NCBI RefSeq assembly: GCF_900141745.1
Contig: NZ_FSRM01000001.1
Span: 2,790,001 to 2,854,000, forward strand
Length of the DNA: 64,000 nt
Source: Paraburkholderia phenazinium
GTDB taxonomy: Bacteria; Pseudomonadota; Gammaproteobacteria; Burkholderiales; Burkholderiaceae
Direction: 5' to 3'
Part shown: positions 53,578-61,576 of the stretch, piece after piece
Numbering within the stretch: position 1 is the stretch's first letter
Layout: every line of letters begins with the position of its first letter
Program-made: the position numbers and the translations under genes
The notes under the pieces: model-generated
Databases searched by the model: none
What the model was told of the DNA's origin: nothing
Seen by the model: only the letters and a program-made list of their open reading frames with translations

Positions 53578-54648
53578 ATGATGACAAAAGCCTCGGTTCT
53601 CGCGGTTCTCTGCACAGCCTGCCTCACCACTGCATGCGTACATGTGGGTCCCACCCGATTGAGAGCTGATCAGGTCGATTACGCGAGAGCGCTAGGCGAC
53701 GCAAAAAAACGCGAAATCCTGGCCGCAGTCGTCGGACTACGTTATGGCGATGCGCCCGCGTTCCTGACGGTCAGCTCGATCATCGCGGCCTATCAGTTCG
53801 ACTCGACCATCGGCGCGACTGGAAACGTCGGCTCGGGCAGCGAGCCGAACTATGCGCTCGCGACCGGCAGCGTGTCTTACTCGAACCACCCCACCTTCAC
53901 CTTCTCGCCGACCACCGGCGAAGCATTCGCCTCGGCCTACATCCGGCCGCTCGCACCTGAACTGGTGCTGCCGCTCGCCGAAGGCGGCATCCCGATCGAT
54001 CTGTTATTGCGCATCACAGCGCAATCGATTGGCGGCCTGCAGAACGGCAGCGCGCTAGGCGGCGACAATGCCGCGGGCGCGCCGGGCTTCTTCGAGTTGC
54101 TGCAGTCTCTCAGACGCCTGCAGATGGCGGGCGAGCTCAACGTCGAATCGCGCCAGGAGAACGGCAAAGCGAGCGTCTATCTGGCGATGAGCGCGGCGAC
54201 CAGCGGCGTGTCGCCGCAAAGCGTCGCTGACCTGGCGCGCGTGCGCCGTTTGCTGAATCTCGCGCCGAATACACGGACCTATCAGATCGTCTATGGACCA
54301 TCGTCTGAACGGGGAGACCGGATTCCCATGGTGACCCGTTCGGTGCTCGGCATCCTGACCGATCTCGGCGCGCAGGTACAGGTGCCGCTCGAGCAGATTA
54401 GCAGCGGCGCGACCAAGCCGACGGTGGGCCTGATCGGTGGAGAAACGCGGCCTACCATCATCGTGCATTCGGGCGAAAAGCCGCCTGCGGATGCCTATGT
54501 GGTGATCAACTACGGCGCCTCGGCCTATTGGGTGGAGCGCAATGATTTCGATTCGAAATACGCCTTCACCGTCGTGCAGAACCTGATGGCGCTCGCCGAG
54601 GCCGACACCAGCACCAAGGCTCCGGTTGTGACGATTCCAGCAAATTAG
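53578..54648 (+). CDS. Putative lipoprotein of unknown function
   Basis: A 356-residue protein with a lipoprotein signal: a hydrophobic start and a lipobox-like CLTTAC at residues 15-20, the Cys following Ala. The mature part is rich in beta-forming Ser/Thr and Gly but holds no motif I recognise. A central IPIDLLLRITAQSIGGLQNG region and a C-terminal AYVVINYGASAYWVERNDFDS region look well ordered. Two ATG codons are adjacent at 53578 and 53581, with no strong ribosome binding site, so the exact start is uncertain. It stands alone between the exonuclease (divergent) and transketolase (convergent). Confidence 0.75.
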   Translation: MMTKASVLAVLCTACLTTACVHVGPTRLRADQVDYARALGDAKKREILAAVVGLRYGDAPAFLTVSSIIAAYQFDSTIGATGNVGSGSEPNYALATGSVSYSNHPTFTFSPTTGEAFASAYIRPLAPELVLPLAEGGIPIDLLLRITAQSIGGLQNGSALGGDNAAGAPGFFELLQSLRRLQMAGELNVESRQENGKASVYLAMSAATSGVSPQSVADLARVRRLLNLAPNTRTYQIVYGPSSERGDRIPMVTRSVLGILTDLGAQVQVPLEQISSGATKPTVGLIGGETRPTIIVHSGEKPPADAYVVINYGASAYWVERNDFDSKYAFTVVQNLMALAEADTSTKAPVVTIPAN

Positions 54649-54679
54649 GAACGCTGATCAAAGCTGGCGGCACAATAAA

Positions 54680-54725
54680 AAGGCATTCAGGCGGCCTGCA
54701 ACTGCCAGGCCAACCTGAATGCCTT
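54680..54725. terminator. Bidirectional terminator between lipoprotein and transketolase genes
   Basis: AAGGCATTCAGG (54680-54691) pairs with CCTGAATGCCTT (54714-54725), with an inner GGCCTG/CAGGCC stem, giving a stem of about 18 bp with a small internal bulge. An A-run precedes it on the plus strand, giving a T-run for the transketolase transcript. Confidence 0.88.
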
Positions 54726-54745
54726 CGGACTAACCGGGCGCGAAG

Positions 54746-56818
54746 TTACTTCTTCTGTACCCGGGCAATCTGCTGCTTGGCCGCGTCGTAGACATGTTCC
54801 GGCGTAAAGCCGAACTTTTTCTTCAGTTCGCTCAACGGCGCCGAAGCACCGAACGTATGCATCACGACCTTCGCTCCGAGCCGGCCCACGTAGCGGTCCC
54901 AACCGAGTTCCGCGGCCTGTTCGACGCAAACCCGCGCGTCGACATCAGGCGGAAGCACGGAGTCCTTATAAGCGTCGTCCTGGGATTCGAAAATATCCCA
55001 TGCCGGCATCGACACCACCCGCGCGGCAATACCCTCGCTCTTCAGCTTTTCGTAGACGTCCACGCAGATCGACACTTCGCTGCCGGTTGCGAGCAGTAGC
55101 ACCTGCGGCTTCTTGCCGTCGGCGGCATCGGCCAGCACGTAGCCACCCTTGCGCACCCCTTCGGCTGAGCCGTATTTTTTGCGGTCGAATGTCGGCAGCG
55201 GCTGACGCGTCAGGATGATGCAAGAAGGATGGCGCGGCCTCGACAACGCAACGCGCCACGTCTCGGCCACTTCATTGGCGTCCGCGGGCCGCAGCACAGT
55301 CAGACCCGGCACGCCGCGCAGCGACGCCAGCTGCTCGATTGGCTGGTGCGTCGGACCGTCCTCGCCGACGCCGATCGAATCATGCGTGAACACATAGATG
55401 GCCGGCACTTCCATGATGGACGACAGCCGGATCGGCGGCTTCATGTAGTCGCTGAAAATCAGGAACGTCGAGCCGTAAGCACGCAGGTTCGATAGCACGA
55501 GGCCATTCACCGCGGCACCCATGGCGTGCTCGCGAATCCCGAAGTGCAGATTGCGGCCGCCGTAGCTGTCGTGCTCGAAGCTGCCCGCCCCTTCGAACTT
55601 CAGATTGGTCTTGGTGGACGGCGAAAGATCGGCCGCGCCGCCAATGAGCCACGGCAGACGCGCGGCGATCGCATTGAGAACCTTGCCCGACGACTCGCGC
55701 GTGGCGATGCCTTTGGCGTCCGGCTCGAAAGTGGGAATATCGGTGTCCCAGCCATCCGGCAATTCATGCGCCTCGATCTGCGCGAACTCGCGCGCGAGAT
55801 CCGGATACTTTTTGCCGTAGGTGTCCAGTTTCGCAAGCCAGTCGCTACGCGCCGCCTTGCCGCGTGCACCGATGCCGTCCGCGAAGCGCGCCATCACGCC
55901 ATCCGGCACGTAGAACTTCTTGTCTTCGGGCCAGCCGTAAAAGCGCTTGGCGGCGGCGACTTCCTCGTCACCGAGCGGCTCGCCGTGTGCGGCCGAGGTG
56001 TCCTGCTTTTTCGGCGCGCCCCAGCCGATGATGCTGTTCACCACGATCAGCGTCGGCTTGTCGGTCACGCTTTTCGCCTCGTTGAAGGCGGCTTCGAGCG
56101 CGGCGGCATCGTTCGCGTCCGTGACGTGGACCGTATGCCAGTGGTAGCCGTGAAAACGCGCTTCCACGTCGTCGCTATAGGCGAGATCAGTGTGCCCCTC
56201 GATCGTCACGCGATTGCTGTCGTAGATCCACGTCAGGTTCGACAACTGCAGATGGCCCGCGAGCGAAGCCGCTTCGTGCGAGATACCTTCCATCATGTCG
56301 CCGTCGCCGCACAACGCGTAAACGCGGTAATCGAACAGCGGCGCATCGGACTGGTTAAAGCGCGTCTCGTAGAAGCGCGCGGCCATGGCCATACCGACAC
56401 TATTGCCTAGGCCCTGGCCGAGCGGTCCAGTGGTGGTTTCGACGCCGGTCGTCATGCGGTATTCGGGGTGTCCCGGGGTATTGCTGTTGAGTTGGCGGAA
56501 CTGCTTGATGTCGTCGAGCGATACAGCGGGTCTGCCGGTCGGTTTACCGTCGTCGTCGACCGCCTTTACACCGGCGAGATGCAGAAGCGAATACAAGAGC
56601 ATCGACGCGTGCCCTACCGACAGCACGAAGCGGTCGCGATTGGGCCACAGCGGCTCGTCAGGGTCATAGCGCAGATGGTTTTGCCACAGGTGATAGGCGA
56701 CCGGGGCCAGCGCCATTGGCGTGCCGGGGTGGCCGGAATTCGCCTTTTGCACGGCATCCATCGATAGCGTACGGATTGTGTCGATACACAGCTTATCGAG
56801 GGAGGGATTGTTTTGCAT
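54746..56818 (-). CDS. tkt: Transketolase
   Basis: A 690-residue thiamine-diphosphate enzyme of the pentose phosphate and Calvin pathways that moves two-carbon units between sugar phosphates in the cytoplasm. Visible motifs are NSGHPGTPMALAPVAYHLW, the cofactor site CGDGDMMEGISHEA, the pyrimidine-domain HDSIGVGEDGPTHQP and a C-terminal domain with LLATGSEVSI. The length is normal. The ATG at 56818 follows AGGAG by six bases. It is encoded alone, with a terminator after its stop. No other pentose phosphate gene adjoins it. Confidence 0.96.
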   Translation of the reverse strand: MQNNPSLDKLCIDTIRTLSMDAVQKANSGHPGTPMALAPVAYHLWQNHLRYDPDEPLWPNRDRFVLSVGHASMLLYSLLHLAGVKAVDDDGKPTGRPAVSLDDIKQFRQLNSNTPGHPEYRMTTGVETTTGPLGQGLGNSVGMAMAARFYETRFNQSDAPLFDYRVYALCGDGDMMEGISHEAASLAGHLQLSNLTWIYDSNRVTIEGHTDLAYSDDVEARFHGYHWHTVHVTDANDAAALEAAFNEAKSVTDKPTLIVVNSIIGWGAPKKQDTSAAHGEPLGDEEVAAAKRFYGWPEDKKFYVPDGVMARFADGIGARGKAARSDWLAKLDTYGKKYPDLAREFAQIEAHELPDGWDTDIPTFEPDAKGIATRESSGKVLNAIAARLPWLIGGAADLSPSTKTNLKFEGAGSFEHDSYGGRNLHFGIREHAMGAAVNGLVLSNLRAYGSTFLIFSDYMKPPIRLSSIMEVPAIYVFTHDSIGVGEDGPTHQPIEQLASLRGVPGLTVLRPADANEVAETWRVALSRPRHPSCIILTRQPLPTFDRKKYGSAEGVRKGGYVLADAADGKKPQVLLLATGSEVSICVDVYEKLKSEGIAARVVSMPAWDIFESQDDAYKDSVLPPDVDARVCVEQAAELGWDRYVGRLGAKVVMHTFGASAPLSELKKKFGFTPEHVYDAAKQQIARVQKK

Positions 56819-57124
56819 GGGAAGCTCCTGTTCTACGAAGGGCGACGTCGAAGTGACGCGCGGCAATTGAACATTCCTGCGGAAACGGGCCGAAAGCCAG
56901 GCTTGCCCGGAGCGACCGGCATGGGGCGGCCGGCTACGGGCGCCCTGCATGGGGACAGCCCATCTTAAACGGCCCAGTGGCGGCCAACCGTCCGATCATG
57001 CGCCGATATGCGGTAATAGCCAACTGTATGGCGTGCAACGACTAGGCGGCGGCCGCGCAACAATCGCCGCAATGCCCTGCCTGCTGCCGTCACGCAGCTT
57101 TCAAAGCTTGCGACGACTACAGAC
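56819..57124. other. Intergenic region upstream of transketolase
   Basis: 306 bp between the transketolase start (minus) and the cupin stop (minus). No gene is supported. It should contain the transketolase promoter and the end of the cupin transcript; AGCTTTCAAAGCT near 57093-57105 is a short palindrome close to the cupin stop. Confidence 0.5.
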
Positions 57125-57670
57125 TCAAGCAGCATGCAGCCAGTGTTCGACGACCGGACCGTGCGTGCCGTCGAGCGGATCGCGCGGCGGAAACGGCAGC
57201 GCCTCCATGGTTGCGTGCTCGGCGGGCGTCAGTGCGTCGCGGCGAATATCCCACTGCTGGCCTGCCGGATAGCCGCCCACCACCTGAAAACGGCCCGAGA
57301 AAGCCTGCAGGCAATGACCGGTGCCTGCCGGCAGCAGCAGCGCATCCCCCGCGGTGACTTTCACGACGCGTCCGCCGGGGCCGCCCACGATCACTTCGGC
57401 GGAACCCGAGGCGATGCCGAGCACTTCGTGGGCAGTGGCGTGGAAATGGTGATAGTCGAAAATGCCGTCGCGCCACTGCGGCGGCCAGTCGTTACGCTCG
57501 AAGAGAATCTCGAAGGCAGACGCAAGGTCGCCGCTGTCGGCGCGTAGGGCGCGCCGGTAAATCACGACCGGCAGCCGGGAATTGTTCGGTACCCACTCGC
57601 GAGGATCCAGCCTGAAAACCTCGTACTGTTCGTTTGCGACGTCCCGCGCGTATTCGGCATCGTTATACAT
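57125..57670 (-). CDS. Cupin-domain protein
   Basis: A 181-residue beta-barrel protein. The metal-binding cupin motif 1 appears as FDYHHFHATAHEVLGIASG (two His, then Glu), and motif 2 as AGDALLLPAGTGHCLQ. It resembles the cupin proteins that bind small metabolites; the reaction is unknown. An N-terminal segment (RLDPREWVPNNSRLPVVIYR) is common in this group. The ATG at 57670 follows GGAG by six bases. It is divergent from kup, with about 230 bp between the starts. Confidence 0.84.
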   Translation of the reverse strand: MYNDAEYARDVANEQYEVFRLDPREWVPNNSRLPVVIYRRALRADSGDLASAFEILFERNDWPPQWRDGIFDYHHFHATAHEVLGIASGSAEVIVGGPGGRVVKVTAGDALLLPAGTGHCLQAFSGRFQVVGGYPAGQQWDIRRDALTPAEHATMEALPFPPRDPLDGTHGPVVEHWLHAA

Positions 57671-57899
57671 GGTCGACTCCAGAATGTGTCCAGCAACGCT
57701 CGTTGTGCCGCACAAACCGCGCCTGCTCTGTGGGTTGCGAGTACGCCTTCTTTGCTCGCCTGAGCCGCCATGAGCCGGCTTCGACGCCCTCGCCCCGGCG
57801 TGCGGGGACAGGTTTGTTCTCGCAAGGGAACACGTCTTGCTACCGCATTTCACTGATGCCGGTAATCGCCGTGCGCACAGGAGATCTGCAAGCCGCGCC

Positions 57900-59846
57900 A
57901 TGTCAACTTCTTCCACCGAGTCTCGCCCGACGGCCCGCGACGCTGCTGCTAAACGCAGCACCAACCAACCCCATCATCGCCCCGGCACCTCGAGCCTCGT
58001 GCTGGGTTCGCTTGGGGTGGTATTCGGCGATATCGGCACCAGCCCCATCTATGCGTTCCGCCAGGGTGTGCTCGATGCCGGCGCCAGCACGCCACTGATC
58101 GTCATGGGTGTCCTATCGACCATCGTCTGGGCCGTCGTGATCGTGGTGATGCTGAAATACGTCTGCTACGTGATGCGTGCGGACAACCAGGGCGAAGGCG
58201 GTATCGTCGCGCTCACGGCGCTGGTGCGCGCCGGCTGCGACAGGGACGGCAAGCCGGCGCCCCGTATCCTGCTGCTCGTCGGCCTGTTCGGTGCGGCGAT
58301 GTTCTACGGCGATTCGATGATTACGCCCGCCGTTTCCGTGCTGTCCGCGGCCGAAGGGCTACCGCAGATCGATCATGCGTTAGCCCTGCTCGTCGTGCCC
58401 GGCGCTGTCGCGATCCTGATTGCGCTCTTCCTGTTCCAGAAGCGCGGCACGTCGACGGTCGGACGGTGGTTCGGTCCGGTCATGACGCTGTGGTTTCTCT
58501 GGCTCGCTGCGCTTGGCATTTACCGGATCGCGCAGCATCCCCAGGTCCTGAGCGCGCTGTCACCGTGGTGGGCGATGCATCTCGTGCAGGAACGCCCGAC
58601 GATCGCCTTCGTGATCCTCGGCGCCGTGATTCTCGCGCTGACCGGCGCGGAGGCGCTGTATGCCGATATCGGCCATTTCGGACGCCGTCCGATTCGCGTG
58701 GCGTGGCTGATGGTGGTGTTTCCTTCCATCATCCTCGGGTATTTCGGCCAGGGCGCCACGCAGCTTTATGAGGCCGGCCCGAAGGACCAGCCGTTCTTCT
58801 CGATGGCGCCAGGCTGGGCACTGATTCCGACTATCGTGATTGCGCTGCTTGCCACCGTGATCGCGTCGCAAGCGGTGATCTCCGGCGCTTTTTCGATGAC
58901 GAGCCAGGCAATCGAGCTCGGCTTTCTGCCACGCATGCGCGTGGTGGAAACGTCGCGTGAGCACCGCGGCCAGGTGTATGTGCCGGCCGTCAACCTGATC
59001 CTGTTTGCGGCGGTGATGTTTCTGGTGCTGGCGTTTCGCTCGTCCGCGAAGCTTACTTCCGCCTATGGCATTGCCGTCGGTCTAACGATGCTGACCACCA
59101 CGATCCAGATGATCAGCCTGTCGCGACATGTCTGGCATTGGCCGCGCCTTGCGATGGCGGCCGTCAGCGTGCCGTTGCTGGTAGTAGACGGCCTGCTGGT
59201 AGCGGCCAACGTGCCCAAGATTCCGCAAGGCGGCTGGTTTCCAGTCACGATCGGCGCGGTGATGTTCGTGCTCATGACCACCTGGCAGCGCGGCCGTGAG
59301 GCAGAGGCGCAGCGCGCCGCGAAGACAGCGACGCTGGAAACCTTTCTGGCCGAAGCGTTGGGCGATGCGGAACCGCTCGCACGTGTGCCGGGCACGGCGG
59401 TCTACCCGGGCAATCTGCGCGGCATGACACCGGCCGCGCTGCACAGTAACGTGCGCCATAACCGCGTCCTGCATCGGACCTCGATCTTCTTCACCAATCT
59501 CTCGGAATCCGCTCCCCGGGTCGACGAAAAAACCCGTATCGAGACGCGTGACCTCGGCAACGGCTGCTACGAGGTCGTAGCACGGCACGGTTTTGTGGAG
59601 CGGCCCAATCTGCCCACATTGCTCGCCTCGCTCAATGGACGGCTCGGCGACTGGCGCTACGAGCCGAAGCACACCACGTTCTTTTTGCCGCGCGAAGAAG
59701 TCGTCAAGGGACATCATGGCGATGCCATGCGGGACTGGCGCAAATCGCTATTTGCTGCGATGTCGTTTCATTCCGCATCGAGCGCCGAATACTACGGGCT
59801 AGATGGCGACAGCGTGGTGGAGCTTGGAGTGCAAGTGGTGCTGTGA
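57900..59846 (+). CDS. kup: Potassium transporter Kup
   Basis: A 648-residue secondary transporter that imports potassium with protons through the inner membrane. Twelve hydrophobic segments and a soluble C-terminal domain are present; GVVFGDIGTSPIYAF in the first helix and FYGDSMITPAVSVLSA are diagnostic. Residues 1-35 are a Ser/Thr/Arg-rich cytoplasmic tail. The ATG at 57900 is the most likely start, although its ribosome binding site (CAGGAG at 57878-57883) is rather distant and the frame extends 21 codons upstream. Confidence 0.94.
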   Translation: MSTSSTESRPTARDAAAKRSTNQPHHRPGTSSLVLGSLGVVFGDIGTSPIYAFRQGVLDAGASTPLIVMGVLSTIVWAVVIVVMLKYVCYVMRADNQGEGGIVALTALVRAGCDRDGKPAPRILLLVGLFGAAMFYGDSMITPAVSVLSAAEGLPQIDHALALLVVPGAVAILIALFLFQKRGTSTVGRWFGPVMTLWFLWLAALGIYRIAQHPQVLSALSPWWAMHLVQERPTIAFVILGAVILALTGAEALYADIGHFGRRPIRVAWLMVVFPSIILGYFGQGATQLYEAGPKDQPFFSMAPGWALIPTIVIALLATVIASQAVISGAFSMTSQAIELGFLPRMRVVETSREHRGQVYVPAVNLILFAAVMFLVLAFRSSAKLTSAYGIAVGLTMLTTTIQMISLSRHVWHWPRLAMAAVSVPLLVVDGLLVAANVPKIPQGGWFPVTIGAVMFVLMTTWQRGREAEAQRAAKTATLETFLAEALGDAEPLARVPGTAVYPGNLRGMTPAALHSNVRHNRVLHRTSIFFTNLSESAPRVDEKTRIETRDLGNGCYEVVARHGFVERPNLPTLLASLNGRLGDWRYEPKHTTFFLPREEVVKGHHGDAMRDWRKSLFAAMSFHSASSAEYYGLDGDSVVELGVQVVL

Positions 59847-59859
59847 GCTCTGCCGTGAA

Positions 59860-60096
59860 TCAATGACCGCGCTGCTTGTCCGGTGACACTCGCTGTGCCT
59901 CGCGGCCACCGCCTCCGGGTGGCTCGCTACGCTCACCCGTGCCGAGCGGCACCTCCGCAGTCTGCTTCGGACGTTGGCGCGTGCGCGCCGGATCGGTACG
60001 CTCCGCCTCTTCCTTTTGTGCCGCCGTGCGGGTATCGCCTCGCGACTTATCCTCATCGCGCGGTCCTGCATTCTGGGGCTTCGTATCGTGTTGCAT
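59860..60096 (-). CDS. Small hydrophilic protein of unknown function
   Basis: A 78-residue protein, strongly charged and rich in Arg, Lys, Glu, Pro and Gly (for example KEEAERTDPARTRQRPK), with no hydrophobic segment; it is probably disordered. Support for a real gene is the perfect AGGAGG (60102-60107) five bases before ATG 60096. I do not recognise a family. The gene is convergent with kup (14 bp between stops). Confidence 0.62.
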   Translation of the reverse strand: MQHDTKPQNAGPRDEDKSRGDTRTAAQKEEAERTDPARTRQRPKQTAEVPLGTGERSEPPGGGGREAQRVSPDKQRGH

Positions 60097-60278
60097 CACA
60101 GCCTCCTGTAGATGACGACCTCAGCATCGCAGCAACAACCGGACCGCTTCATCTCGCCAGAAAGCGGCAAACCAGGCACGGGGGTTGCAGCAAATTCCTC
60201 ATCGACTTTGTAAAAAGGAGAACGGCGTGGCCGCCTCCCCGATTGCGATTGCGACGATCCGCGTACCGGACACGGAAA

Positions 60279-60524
60279 TCAAGGCTCAGGCGCAGCCCGA
60301 TCCGCCGCGACAATCGAGCGGCCATATTCAATCGCGGCATGACGTGCTTCATCCGCGCTTTCGTAGGGTCCGATCTGCGGTGCGCCTTCGAATGGAAACA
60401 GAATTCTCCGGTCGGCCTTGCGGATAACCTTTAGGCCACCGATATATCGACCGTCTCCCGTGCTGTGGTAACTCGCGAAGATTTCAAACTCGTCATCGGC
60501 TACGTCGGCTTTGTGTCGCGCCAT
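60279..60524 (-). CDS. Small conserved protein (DUF6723-like)
   Basis: An 81-residue acidic protein (FEIFASYHSTGDGRYIGGLKVI, DADEARHAA-like SADEARHAAIEYG) that I associate with the DUF6723 family of Burkholderiaceae; function unknown. The ATG at 60524 follows GGGAAG by about nine bases; an earlier in-frame start at 60563 would add 13 residues. It stands alone between two other small or membrane genes. Confidence 0.72.
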   Translation of the reverse strand: MARHKADVADDEFEIFASYHSTGDGRYIGGLKVIRKADRRILFPFEGAPQIGPYESADEARHAAIEYGRSIVAADRAAPEP

Positions 60525-60740
60525 TCTGCATACTTCCCTGTATAGAGGCTTTCTTCGCCGCATCCCTTTGCGCTCAGCGGTCAGCTTCGCGCGTGGGAGC
60601 GTTTAACGAGCACCGAGCAACGGCTGTTCCTGAGCATGACGAAAGATCGCGACGAGCCCGTTTAGCCCCTGTATGGCATGCGCGTTGCATCCGCAGGGTT
60701 ACGCCCTCGCGCAAATTTTCGTTCAGCGGAAATCATCTTC

Positions 60741-61448
60741 ATGACGCCAATGCCGTTCATCCCAGTCTGGCAAGATCTCGCCATCCGGCTTGCGGTGGCG
60801 TTGCTGGCCGGCGCACTGCTTGGCCTGAATCGCGGCGAATCGGGCAAGGCAGCGGGCCTGCGTACCACCATGCTCGTATGTCTTGCCGCTTGCCTCGCGA
60901 TGCTGCAGATGAACGTGCTGCTCTCGCAGGCCGGCAAGCCCGAAGGTTCGTTCGCGGTGCTCGACCTCATGCGTCTGCCGCTCGGCATCCTCTCCGGCGT
61001 CGGTTTTATCGGTGCGGGCGCGATCCTGCGCAAGGACGGTCTGGTCACCGGGCTGACAACGGCAGCAACGTTGTGGTTCGTCACCGTGGTGGGGTTGTGC
61101 GCCGGCGGCGGGCAGATTGCGCTCGCCGTGATCGGGATCGTGCTCGGGATGTTCGTGCTGAGCGCGCTCGCAAAAATCGAACATCGGTTGCCGCGCAACC
61201 TGCGTGCTTCGCTCACCATCCGCTACGACGTTGCCTCCCGCGAACGGGCCCGATGGCTCGATGAACTCGAACGCCTGCATTGCCGGGTGGCGTCGCGCGG
61301 CTTGCGGATGGATCCAGCAAACGGTGTCCTCGAGGAGCGCTTCCAGGTGCATTGGCACGCTCCCGAACGCAATGACACAGTCGAGCGGGCGATGGCACAC
61401 ATGACAAGCACAAGCGTGCACCCCGCGGAGTGGTCGATCGACGACTGA
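60741..61448 (+). CDS. MgtC/SapB-family membrane protein
   Basis: A 235-residue protein with about four to five hydrophobic segments: AIRLAVALLAGALLGLNRGE, LRTTMLVCLAACLAML, GILSGVGFIGAGAIL and LTTAATLWFVTVVGLCAGGG. All match the MgtC/SapB N-terminal domain. The C-terminal 85 residues form a soluble ACT-like domain. In pathogens MgtC supports growth in low magnesium and inhibits the F-ATPase; the role here is inferred only by family. The ATG at 60741 is chosen because the family begins there. The next gene, an oxidoreductase, follows after 128 bp. Confidence 0.9.
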   Translation: MTPMPFIPVWQDLAIRLAVALLAGALLGLNRGESGKAAGLRTTMLVCLAACLAMLQMNVLLSQAGKPEGSFAVLDLMRLPLGILSGVGFIGAGAILRKDGLVTGLTTAATLWFVTVVGLCAGGGQIALAVIGIVLGMFVLSALAKIEHRLPRNLRASLTIRYDVASRERARWLDELERLHCRVASRGLRMDPANGVLEERFQVHWHAPERNDTVERAMAHMTSTSVHPAEWSIDD

Positions 61449-61576
61449 CCGACGTGGGGCATTCTCGCTACACGTGCAACGCGTTTGTCCCGGTCTTTAA
61501 TCAAGCCCAGCGGCCCATTTCTTGCGGGTCTTCTTACGCCGATGTTTGGCGTCCAACCCAATGTCCAGGAGCCAGT

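Noticed and set aside
59883..60434. Possible 183-residue gene on the plus strand
   Set aside because: It is antisense to two small minus-strand genes with good starts, and its translation is Arg/Pro-rich without a motif.
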